Shown piece after piece: positions 54,646 to 64,000 of a stretch of 64,000 bases of DNA. Origin of the DNA: Aquarana catesbeiana (Eukaryota > Chordata > Amphibia > Anura > Ranidae); the NCBI RefSeq assembly GCF_042186555.1, contig NC_133328.1:335104539-335168538 (forward strand), given 5' to 3'. The position numbers were made by a program, and so were the translations under genes. The notes under the pieces were generated by a model that was not told the DNA's origin, searched no databases, and saw only the letters and a list, made by a program, of their open reading frames with translations. The first letter of the stretch is position 1, and every line of letters starts with the position of its first letter.

Positions 54646-56826
54646 ATGTTGCGTATACGTACTCCTCGTAGAGTTTGTGCTGTGCGGGGGCTTGGTGTTG
54701 GGGTCCTGACCTTGACACAAGTCCAGTCCATGAACAGGGTGGGGAGGAGTTCATGGACCAAGAATTGGTTGCTTCAGCGTGACCAGTTCTCTCATATGCC
54801 TTTGCTCCGTGAGATCCGTGAGAATAATCCTGATGATTTCAGGAACTTTCTCAGGATGATGGACCCCGTATTTCACTGTCTGCTGGCTTCGCTGACCCCC
54901 TATATCAGCAGGCAGGATACCTGCATGAGGCAAGCCATCACTCCGGAGCAGAGGCTCGTCGCTACCCTGCGGTACTTGGCGATGGGGAGAAGCCTGCAGG
55001 ACTTGAAGTTCTCGACAGGCATCTCCCCCCAGGCTCTGGGGATCATTATCCCAGAGATCTGTTCTGCCATCATCCAGGTCCTGCAGAAGGAGTATATGAA
55101 GGTAAGATTTTTATCCTTTAATATCACATTTTATTGTATAAAATGTTTGCTAATGTATTGTATTTCTCTCCTCATTCCCAAATTACCATGATTGTAATAT
55201 GCTGTGAATGTCCCCTTTGTCCTCATTAATGCTCGATTTTTATGTAATTTTTTTTTGTCCTTCATACATATTTGCCTTCACTAACCTCCCCAGCATGCTC
55301 TCCTGCCCTATATTCACCTCATGTAGTCACTTAACAATGTATTTTGTCAGCTCCATAGTAGTGCTTTACCCCAAACACCCCCTAAAATGTTTTGAAATGT
55401 GATTTGTGCTTTAAATTCAGGCAGAGTGCCAGAGACTTTTTTTTTTGTGGTGTCCCCAAATCATTTTTAGTAACCCTCCCTCCCCCAACTGCTAAGTCAG
55501 CTGATCCCAATTCTCTATCTATCCTCAATCATCTATCTGCTGACTTTGCCAAACCCATACACACTATACCCATCTCTTTTGTGCTCAGATGTATGGATGA
55601 ATTCCCCAAAGCATGTAGTGCAAGGGCCTGCCTGTATACTTTCAAATGGTACTGTTTAAAGTTTTTGTATCCTATTATTATCTTGATAGGTGATAGCAGA
55701 ATGTCCAAATGTGCTCAAATGTGTACAGTGTGTATTTATATCTTTGTATTATGACACTTCTTACCTGTCCAGTGGGCTGCCAATAGTGTAACTAAGGAGG
55801 GGCTGTTCCAAGTAATACCCTGTATTTAGGCATTCATCTCTCAATGAAGTGGAGAGGGTTACCTGTCCAAGATTCCCCCCCCCCCTATAATGTTAGAAAT
55901 GGCCCATGAGAGGGGGGGAGGAGGAATATGATAGGTGTACCTTATACTTTGGTGTTGTAAAATTCCCCTTAATAAATGTTATCTGAAGGTTGGCCAAGAA
56001 TGTTTGTGTCTAATCTGCTTGCCATGTTTATGTGCAAAAATACTAATTTTTTTGTTTTCTTCAACAGTTTTCTTCCACGCCACAGGAATGGCAGACTGTG
56101 GCCTCCCACTTTGCCCAGCGGTGGGACTTTCCTAACTGCGGAGGGGCAATTGATGGGAAACACGTCCACATCGTCCCACCACCCAACTCGGGGTTGAACT
56201 ATTATAATTACAAAGGGTTCAATAGTACTGTGTTGTTGGCGGTGGTGTCAGCTAATTAAGACTTCTTGTATGTGGACGTGGGGAAGAATGGCCGGATGTC
56301 CGATGGTGGAGTCATCGCCCAGATGGAGTTTTACAGGCATCTCCAGAATGGCAGCTTGGACTTGCCACCTCCAGGAGACAATGTGGAAGGACTCCCATTC
56401 GTCTTCATTGCTGATGAAGCATTTGCGTTGGGGGACCATCTTATGCGACCATTCCCAATGAGGACCCTCACCCCGGAACAGAGGGTTTTTAATTACCGGC
56501 TGGCCAGAGCCAGAAGAGTGGTGGAGAACACATTTGGAATCATGGCCAGCCGGTTCCGCCTATTTCTTACACCCATCCATATGGCGGAGTATAAACTTAA
56601 TCATATAATCCTGGTGTGCTGTGTTCTACATAACTTTTTACGCCAACATTCTGCCAACTATGCTGGCTCAGTTGGGCCTGAGGCCGGAATTCTACATGAA
56701 ACAACCCTGATGGTGCTTGAAAGTGGCTGTCCTGGCTTGCCCTCCCTGAGTGCCCGTGATGTCCGGTTAAGATACCTTGAGTTCTTTGCGGGTAGGGGGG
56801 CCATCAATATGCCAGACAATTTGTGA
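54646..56826 (+). pseudogene. HARBI1-type transposase of Harbinger C, one premature stop
   Basis: Exon 1, 54,646-55,101 (152 codons), starts MLRIRTPRRVCAV and includes TQVQSMNRVGRSSWTKNWLL, 'RDQFSHMPLLREIREN', DTCMRQAITPEQRLVATLRY and GIIIPEICSAIIQVLQ. The donor is AAG|GTAAGA. The intron is 55,102-56,067; the acceptor TTCAACAG keeps phase 0. Exon 2, 56,068-56,826 (252 codons), carries the DDE_Tnp_4 domain: CGGAIDGKHVHI (first Asp), YVDVGKNGRMSDGGV (second Asp region), VFIADEAFAL, RARRVVENTFGI (Glu) and CCVLHNFLRQ. The length, about 404 codons, is normal for the family. The only clear lesion is TAA at 56,257-56,259, where a Tyr codon would fit. Transposase cuts at TIRs and inserts at TWA. Confidence 0.92.
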
Positions 56827-56958
56827 AGTCTTTATCAAATAAAAAAAAAGCTAATCTTCGGTGACATTTACTGCTTGTGTTTGTTTTAGCTGACCCTGAC
56901 AGCAATGTGGGGAGTTCTGAAAATGGCGTGATTGTGTAACCTTATACAAAGCACTGTT

Positions 56959-57067
56959 GGGTGTTATTTACTAAAGGCGCAGACACTTTGCACTACAAGT
57001 GCACTTGAAACTGCACTGAAACTGCACTTGTAGTGCAAAGAGCATTTGCCCTTAGGAAATAACCCCC
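56959..57067. mobile_element. Short MITE, same family as 13,045-13,290
   Basis: Inverted ends 'gggtgttatttactaaaggc' and 'cccttaggaaataaccccc' around 'tgcactacaagtgcacttg'. Lies between the transposase stop and the hairpin. Confidence 0.65.
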
Positions 57068-57414
57068 ATTTTCACAGAAAACAGCAATTACATCACCACA
57101 AAAGTGTTGTAGCGTTGAGACAATAATCCACACATTCTTGATTAACAATCTTTTTAATACCTGCACAATCACACATGCATTTAGAAAAGATTTTTAAAAC
57201 AAACCAACATGTTTGTTGTATAACAATTTTTGGGGTGGCATTATCAAAAATAGAAATGTCCATTTAAGATAAAACAGGCCTGTGTAAAACCAAAAAGAAA
57301 GACAAAAATCTTGAACTTACAAAGTTCACATATGGTAAAACTTGTAGGCAATATCAGACATGAGTATTTAGGAACTGTGTTTGATATTGCGTTCAGATGG
57401 GGTGAAGGCACCCC

Positions 57415-57645
57415 TTGAAAAGCCAAATTTGGAAGATGCACACCAATTTACGAATGTCAACATGTGCTAGCTGCCATCACGGGGGATCAAGGGACGTGTT
57501 TTGGGGGAGAAACCCCTTCCTCACAGCTACTTTATTATTGAGGAAGGGGTTGCACCCCCAAAACGCATCCATTGAGCTCCCGTGATGGCAGATAACACAT
57601 GTTGGCACACTGTGTGCATCCTCCAAATTTGGCTTTTCTAAACAT
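57415..57645. repeat. Conserved long hairpin (element C)
   Basis: Left arm 'aaaagccaaatttggaagat', 'gtcaacatgtgctagctgcc', 'gatcaagggacgtgttttgg'. Right arm 'ggggttgcacccccaaaacg', 'cccgtgatggcagataacac' and 'catcctccaaatttggcttt'. It lies between the convergent transposase and SANT-like genes, as in A and B. Confidence 0.85.
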
Positions 57646-57704
57646 CGCTAAAACATTTTTAAGATTGTAGCACACAAAAAAACAAAGTGATTTTGCAGGG
57701 TTTT

Positions 57705-58091
57705 AAATTTGCCCCAAAACATCAATGATGTTATTATTTTTTTGAATAACATCATTGATTTTTTTCTTGAGGTTTTCCAATTCTAAATTACACCCCATGA
57801 TCTCCCCGATCAGGATCTGTGCACTTTCTGATGTGAAAGGATCTCGATCCACAACATCACAATCACCTAAAAAGAGAGAAACCAAACAAAAACAGGTATC
57901 AAAAATCTGCCGGCATCCATCTCTTACCTGAGTCTTTGGTCGCAGACACTCACCTGTTGTGGTGTCAATTTCCACCACGTCTTCTTCCTCCTTCTGCTCA
58001 GCTTGGGTTGGGGGTATTTCCCCTTTTTCCAGAGGTGGGGGGTCTGTGGTCTCCTCGGATGAGGGGTGTCCTCCGAGTCTTTTCTCCCCTA
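57705..58091 (-). pseudogene. Myb/SANT-like protein of Harbinger C, exons 2-3 only
   Basis: Exon 2 (about 58,091-57,955) starts after an ACATAG acceptor with GEKRLGGHPSSEETTDPPP, is Glu/Pro-rich and ends at an AACAG|GTGAGT donor. Exon 3 (about 57,868-57,705) starts after TTTTTAG with DCDVVDRDPFTSES and AQILIGEIMGCNLELENLKK, then a helical end with NNNIIDVLGQI. It matches A exons 2-3. The DNA-binding exon 1 is deleted, so this remnant cannot bind DNA in the usual way. In all copies the conserved LIGEIM helix may be a protein-contact region (inference). Confidence 0.75.
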
Positions 58092-58450
58092 TGTAAAACA
58101 AAAATGGTATAATTAGCACACAGATATTTGATGGCCAAAATATAAAGATGAAACATTGATTGGAAGTGGGGTACAATTGTCTATTTGGGCAGAGTTCCAA
58201 GATGTAGCATTTTTATTGTCCTTTGTCAAGCTGAAATACTTTACCTGTCTTGTACAAGCTTCACAGATGGAGACCCCCCTATAGTATACACTGGAGCACC
58301 TGTGTGGGCCCTCTAATAAAAAGGGTGTTCTGGTGTCCCACACTAGTGCTCCAGCATCCAGATGTGAAAACAGCTGCTGAGTGTCCTCTCCTTACACAGA
58401 ATCTAGTTTGCATTTCATTCTAGTAACAAACCCATCTACATAACCAAATA

Positions 58451-58570
58451 TTTTTCATACAAGGTCCTACTAGTCCTCCTCCTCCTCCAGGTCCTACACC
58501 TACTCCTGCCACATCTCCAACAGCAGAGCCACAGCCAGGAAGGAAGCGTGGAATGAAGACCAGAAAGTGA
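58451..58570 (+). pseudogene. MADF protein C-terminal tail (element C)
   Basis: Plus-strand frame GPTSPPPPPGPTPTP then AEPQPGRKRGMKTRK and TGA at 58,568-58,570. It corresponds to the proline-rich tail of the MADF gene in A (PTPQPQPGRKS). The rest of the gene was removed by the internal deletion that joins this tail to the SANT intron near 58,440. Confidence 0.65.
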
Positions 58571-58800
58571 TGGCCATGGGTTCAGTATGGTCGGCCAAAA
58601 GATGCAGCCTCTTGTGGTACCACAGCCTGGAGAAACAGATGTCATCTGCTGCTTTCCAGATCTCTGGGACTTCTGGACCAGACTGCATTCCCTTACATAT
58701 GGACTCCTCAGGCCACCAATTTTGATGTTCAAGAATTGATGTCTGCCCTGGGGGTCCAAGGCTTCGCTAATTTCTCCTGTTTATCCAGCGTTGCCTCCCT
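58571..58800 (-). pseudogene. Inverted partial MADF exon copy (element C)
   Basis: On the minus strand this aligns with A 10,030-10,270 plus strand ('aggcaacgctggataaac', 'ccccagggcagacatcaatt', 'ggcctgaggagtccat', 'gtctccaggctgtggt'). It abuts the MADF tail in inverted orientation, as in A. Frame broken. Confidence 0.75.
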
Positions 58801-59379
58801 CTTTGTTTGGTTCTGATCCCTTAATAAAGGATTTTTGGTTTCAATTATACTTGCTTATATGTGTTTTTATTCTAAAAGGACAGTTTGTTTGTGAGGATTC
58901 AGGTACATTTCAAAAATACAATGTGAAATTAACAAGGGACACCAACACCAAACAATCTCCTTGAGATTAAATAATATAAGATAATAAAGGGGTTGTGGTA
59001 ACTTGACACACAAAACACACACAAAAATATTCTGGAGTAAAACAAAAAATAAAATAAAACAAGGATCAGCCTTTGAAAAAATACAAACCTAAAATAAAAA
59101 ATAAAATTGCCTTTAAAAAAATTAAAAAAAAAAAAAGAACACAAACATATTTTTGTCAGATGTGACAAATCAAAATATATTAAGGGAATCCCAATAAATA
59201 CTAAAGAAATACGTGTGTGAGAAGTGTGTGTGAATATGAGCAGCAAAACTACTTAATTCTTCTCACATTATAAAGAAGAAGAGAGTGCGCTCTATTAAAC
59301 CATTTTTTTAAATTGCACCATGACGAAAGTACTGTATCCATTGCGAACGCTAAGTTTACCAGAACGAGCAGTTCCATGT
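58801..59379. other. Harbinger C right untranslated region
   Basis: AT-rich DNA with A-runs, matching A 9,520-10,020 in inverse orientation ('acattgtgaaat'-type and 'aacaagggacaccaacacca' blocks). No gene. Confidence 0.6.
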
Positions 59380-59612
59380 CGGAATTTCTTCTGAGCATGC
59401 GTGGCACTTTGTGCGTCGGAACAGGCCAAACACGGTCGGAATTGACACGATCGGATTTTGTTGTCGGAAAATTTTATAGCCTGCTCTCAAACTTTGTGTG
59501 TCGGAAAATCCGATGGAAAATGTCCCATGGAGCCCACACACGGTCGGAATTTCAGACAACACGCTCCGATCTGATATTTTCCATCGGAAAATCCGACCGT
59601 ATGTACGGGGCA
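59380..59612. repeat. Harbinger C right terminal/subterminal repeats
   Basis: Several 'acacggtcggaatt', 'gtcggaaaatccgat' and 'ccatcggaaaatccgacc' motifs ending at TGCCCC (inverse). Confidence 0.75.
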
Positions 59613-62600
59613 TTAGTGTACTGTGTCCTCTGCACAGTGTGAACCTAAAGCTATCTGAATAAAATTGGTGGTGTTCTTCTGATCAAATATTAATACCAGA
59701 GGCAGGCAGCTACCGTATTTACAGTTAGTGTACTGTGTCCTCTGCACAGTGTGCACATAAAGCTACCTGAATAAAATTGGTGGTGTTCTTCTGATCCTAT
59801 TAATACCACAGGCAGGCAGCTACAGCATTTACAGTTAGTGTACTGAGTTCTCTGCAAAGTGTGCACCTAAAGCTACCTGAAGAAAATTGCTGTTGTTCTG
59901 CTCCTATTACTACCACAGGCAGGCAGCTGCAGTACTTACAGTTAGTGTACTGTGTCCTCTGCACAGCGTGCACCTAAAGCTACCTGAATGAAATTGGTGG
60001 TGTTCTTCTAATCTTATATTAATACCACAGGCAGGCAGCTACAGTATTTACAGTTAGTGTACTGTGTCCTCTGCACAGTGTACACCTAAAGCTACCTGAA
60101 GAAAATTGGTGGTGTTCTTCTGATCCTATATTAATACCACAGGCAGGCAGCTACAGTATTTACAGTTAGTGTACTGTGTCCTCTGCACAGTGTGCACCTA
60201 AAGCTACCTGAAGAAAATTGCTGTTGTTCTGCTCCTATTAATACCACAGGCAGGCAGCTACAGTATTTACAGTTAGTGTACTGCGTCCTCTGCACAGTGT
60301 GCAACCTAAAGTTACCTGAAGAAAATTGCTGTTCTTCTGCTCCTAATAATACCACAGGCAGGCAGCTACAGTATTTACAGTTAGTGTACTGTGTCCTCTG
60401 CACAGTGTGCACCTAAAGCTACCTGAATAAAATTGGTGGTGTTCTACTGATCCTATTAATACCACAGGCAGGCAGCTACAGCATTTACAGTTAGTGTACT
60501 GAGTTCTCTGCAAAGTGTGCACCTAAAGCTACCTGAAGAAAATTGCTGTTGTTCTGCTCCTATTACTACCACAGGCAGGCAGCTGCAGTACGTACAGTTA
60601 GTGCACTGTGTCCTCTGCACAGCGTGCACCTAAAGCTACCTGAATGAAATTGGTGGTGTTCTTCTAATCCTATATTAATACCACAGGCAGGCAGCTACAG
60701 TATTTACAGTTAGTGTACTGTGTCCTCTGCACAGTGTACACCTAAAGCTACCTGAAGAAAATTGGTGGTGTTCTTCTGATCCTATATTAATACCACAGGC
60801 AGGCAGCTACAGTATTTACAGTTAGTGTACTGTGTCCTCTGCACAGTGTGCACCTAAAGCTACCTGAAGAAAATTGCTGTTGTTCTGCTCCTAATAATAC
60901 CACAGGCAGGCAGCTACAGTATTTACAGTTAGTGTACTTTGTCCTCTGCACAGTGTGCACCTAAAGCTACCTGAATAAAATTGGTGGTGTTCTACTGATC
61001 CTATTAATACCACAGGCAGGCAGCTACAGCATTTACAGTTAGTGTACTGAGTTCTCTGCAAAGTGTGCACCTAAAGCTACCTGAAGAAAATTGCTGTTGT
61101 TCTGCTCCTATTACTACCACAGGCAGGCAGCTGCAGTACTTACAGTTAGTGTACTGTGTCCTCTGCACAGCGTGCACCTAAAGCTACCTGAATGAAATTG
61201 GTGGTGTTCTTCTAATCTTATATTAATACCACAGGCAGGCAGCTACAGTATTTACAGTTAGTGTACTGTGTCCTCTGCACAGTGTACACCTAAAGCTACC
61301 TGAAGAAAATTGGTGGTGTTCTTCTGATCCTATATTAATACCACAGGCAGGCAGCTACAGTATTTACAGTTAGTGTACTGTGTCCTCTGCACAGTGTGCA
61401 CCTAAAGCTACCTGAAGAAAATTGCTGTTGTTCTGCTCCTAATAATACCACAGGCAGGCAGCTACAGTATTTACAGTTAGTGTACTTTGTCCTCTGCACA
61501 GTGTGCACCTAAAGCTACCTGAATAAAATTGGTGGTGTTCTACTGATCCTATTAATACCACAGGCAGGCAGCTACAGCATTTACAGTTAGTGTACTGAGT
61601 TCTCTGCAAAGTGTGCACCTAAAGCTACCTGAAGAAAATTGCTGTTGTTCTGCTCCTATTACTACCACAGGCAGGCAGCTGCAGTACTTACAGTTAGTGT
61701 ACTGTGTCCTCTGCACAGCGTGCACCTAAAGCTACCTGAATGAAATTGGTGGTGTTCTTCTAATCTTATATTAATACCACAGGCAGGCAGCTACAGTATT
61801 TACAGTTAGTGTACTGTGTCCTCTGCACAGTGTACACCTAAAGCTACCTGAAGAAAATTGGTGGTGTTCTTCTGATCCTATATTAATACCACAGGCAGGC
61901 TGCTACAGTATTTACAGTTAGTGTACTGTGTCCTCTGCACAGTGTGCACCTAAAGCTACCTGAAGAAAATTGCTGTTGTTCTGCTCCTATTAATACCACA
62001 GGCAGGCAGCTACAGTATTTACAGTTAGTGTACTGCATCCTCTGCACAGTGTGCAACCTAAAGTTACCTGAAGAAAATTGCTGTTCTTCTGCTCCTATTA
62101 CTACCACAGGCAGGCAGCTGCAGTACGTACAGTTAGTGTACTGTGTCCTCTGCACAGCGTGCACCTAAAGCTACCTGAATGAAATTGGTGGTGTTCTTCT
62201 AATCCTATATTAATACCACAAGCAGGCAGCTACAGTATTTACAGTTAGTGTACTGTGTCCTCTGCACAGTGTACACCTAAAGCTACCTGAAGAAAATTGG
62301 TGGTGTTCTTCTGATCCTATATTAACACCACAGGCAGGCAGCTACAGTATTTACAGTTAGTGTACTGCGTCCTCTGCACAGTGTGCAACCTAAAGTTACC
62401 TGAAGAAAATTGCTGTTCATCTGCTCCTAATAATACCACAGGCAGGCAGCTACAGTATTTACAGTTAGTGTACTTTGTCCTCTGCACAGTGTGCACCTAA
62501 AGCTACCTGAATAAAATTGGTGGTGTTCTACTGATCCTATTAATACCACAGGCAGGCAGCTACAGCATTTACAGTTAGTGTACTGAGTTCTCTGCAAAGT

Positions 62601-64000
62601 GTGCACCTAAAGCTACCTGAAGAAAATTGCTGTTGTTCTGCTCCTATTACTACCACGGGCAGGCAGCTGCAGTACTTATAGTTAGTGTACTGTGTCCTCT
62701 GCACAGCGTGCACCTAAAGCTACCTGAATAAATTTGGTGTTGTTCTTCTGATCCTATATTAATACCACAGGCAGGCAGCTACAGTATTTACAGTTAGTGT
62801 ACTGTGTCCTCTGCACAGTGTACACCTAAAGCTACCTGAAGAAAATTGGTGGTGTTCTTCTGATCCTATATTAATACTACAGGCAGGCAGATACAGTATT
62901 TACAGTCAGTGTACTGTGTCCTCTGCATAGTGTGCACCTAAAACTACCTGAAGAAAATTGCTGTTGTTCTGCTCCTATTAATACCACAGGCAGGCAGCTA
63001 CAGTATTTAAAGTTAGTGTACTGCGTCCTCTGCACAGTGTGCAACCTAAAGTTACCTGAAGAAAATTGCTGTTGTTCTGTTCCTAATAATACCACAGGTA
63101 GGCAGCTACAGTATTTACAGTAAGTGTCCTGTATCCTCTGCACAGTGTGCACCTAAAGCTACCTGAATAAAATTGGTGGTGTTCTTCTGATCCTATTAAT
63201 ACCACAGGCAGGCAGCTACAGTATTTACAGTTAGTGTACTGCATTCTCTGCAAAGTGTGCAACTAAAGCTACCTGAAGAAAATTGCTGTTGTTCTGCTCC
63301 TATTAATACCACAGGCAGGCAGCTGCAGTATTTACAGTTAGTGTACTGTGTAGTCTGCACAGAGTGCACCTAAAGCTACCTGAATGAAATTGGTGGTGTT
63401 CTTCTGATCCTATATTAATACTACAGGCAGGCAGCTACATTATTTACAGTTAGTGTACTGTGTCCTCTGCACAGTGCACACCTAAAGGTACCTGAAGAAA
63501 ATTGGTGGTGTTCTTCTATTCCTATATTAATACCACAGGCAGGCAGCTACAGTATTTACAGTTAGTGTACCGTGTCCTCTGCAAAGTGTGCAAATTAAGC
63601 TACCTGAATGAAAATGGTGGTGTTCTTCTGATCCAATATTAACACCACAGGCAGGCAGCTAAAGTATTTACAGTTAGTGTACTGTGTCCTCTGCACAGTG
63701 TGCACCTAAAGCTACCTGAAAAAAAATTGGTGGTGTTCTTCTGATCCTATCAATACCACAGGCAGGCAGCTACAGTATTTACGGTTAGTGTACTGCGTTC
63801 TCGGCAAAGTGTGCACCTAAAGCTACCTGAAGAAAATTGCTGTGGTTCTGATCCTAATAATACCACAGGCAGGCAGCTGAAATATTTACAGTTAGTGTAC
63901 TGCGTCCTCTGCACAGTGTGCAACCTAAAGTTACCTGAATAAAATTGCTGTTGTTCTGCTTCTAATAATACCACAGGCAGGCAGGTACAGTATTTACAGT
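59613..64000. repeat. ~110-bp satellite array, third segment, with higher-order repeats
   Basis: About 40 monomers of close to 110 bp continuing past the window end. The marker variant 'tactgagttctctgcaaag' occurs at 59,841, 60,497, 61,045, 61,593 and 62,581: spacings 656, 548, 548 and 988, that is 6, 5, 5 and 9 monomers. A 548-bp pentamer is thus repeated head to tail. Reading frames on the minus strand within it are repeat artefacts. Confidence 0.95.

Larger units (their letters stand above)
54171..59612. mobile_element. PIF/Harbinger element C, complete ends, internal deletion
   Basis: TIRs TGCCCCTTACACACGGTCGG (left) and, reversed, TGCCCCGTACATACGGTCGG (right), flanked by TTA at 54,168-54,170 and 59,613-59,615. 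Removing the element restores the satellite sequence 'cagttagtgtactg'. Compared with A it lacks the MADF exon 1 and SANT exon 1 (A about 10,345-12,290) but keeps the transposase, hairpin, SANT exons 2-3 and the MADF tail with the inverted exon copy. It is the youngest-looking Harbinger here. Confidence 0.92.

Noticed and set aside
60131..60412. 93-codon Cys/Thr-rich frame recurring at 61,883 and 62,877
   Set aside because: Falls within the 110-bp satellite and recurs with the array periodicity; not a gene family.
59613..64000. CRISPR-like array
   Set aside because: Monomers are contiguous and similar throughout, with no unique spacers; the setting is vertebrate.

Overview
The window is non-coding, transposon-dominated DNA from a vertebrate, most likely an anuran amphibian with a large genome (a ranid-like frog). 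This rests on the mix of Tx1/L1-like LINEs with frog-type ORF1, a CR1-like LINE, multi-gene PIF/Harbinger transposons, a Penelope-like element and GGATGAGC-type dispersed repeats. The species is an inference. I found no host protein-coding gene, no rRNA or tRNA gene and no CRISPR. Nearly every long reading frame belongs to a decayed mobile element or is a by-product of a tandem repeat.

Layout. 1-3.4 kb: a fragment of a dispersed palindromic repeat, a 5'-truncated CR1-like LINE, then AT-rich DNA. 3,413-8,829: a hAT-like transposon with a perfect 8-bp target duplication. It carries about 98 copies of a 29-bp minisatellite, into which a second hAT-like element (7,103-8,430) has jumped. 9,248 to about 16.2 kb: Harbinger element A. 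17,075-23,515: an essentially full-length Tx1/L1-like LINE on the minus strand, with a smaller LINE nested in it in the opposite orientation, all inserted in an older Penelope-like repeat. 24.5-27.6 kb: another LINE. 27.64-30.2 kb: a giant palindrome with polypyrimidine/polypurine arms, split near its right end by an LTR retrovirus-like element (30,205-37,318, minus strand, gag-pro-pol, no env seen). 37.4-38.4 kb: a LINE 3' end. About 38.7-48.5 kb: Harbinger element B, interrupted by a LINE (39,301-41,882). 48.5-49.1 kb: a promoter-like leader that runs into a 110-bp satellite. The satellite continues to the window end, interrupted by a Penelope-like element with inverted ends (49,465-53,536) and by Harbinger element C (54,171-59,612).

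How the parts work together. Harbinger A, B and C are diverged copies of one family whose shared plan is TIR - MADF-domain gene (leftward) - divergent promoter - Myb/SANT-like gene (rightward) - long conserved hairpin - two-exon HARBI1-type transposase (leftward) - TIR. C is shown reversed. Classical Harbinger elements are known for a transposase plus one Myb-like partner. Here there are two different candidate DNA-binding partners, a conserved hairpin where the SANT and transposase genes converge and, in A and C, an inverted copy of part of the MADF exon just past the MADF stop. This is the most interesting system in the window. Target-site duplications give a clear order of insertion for most elements.
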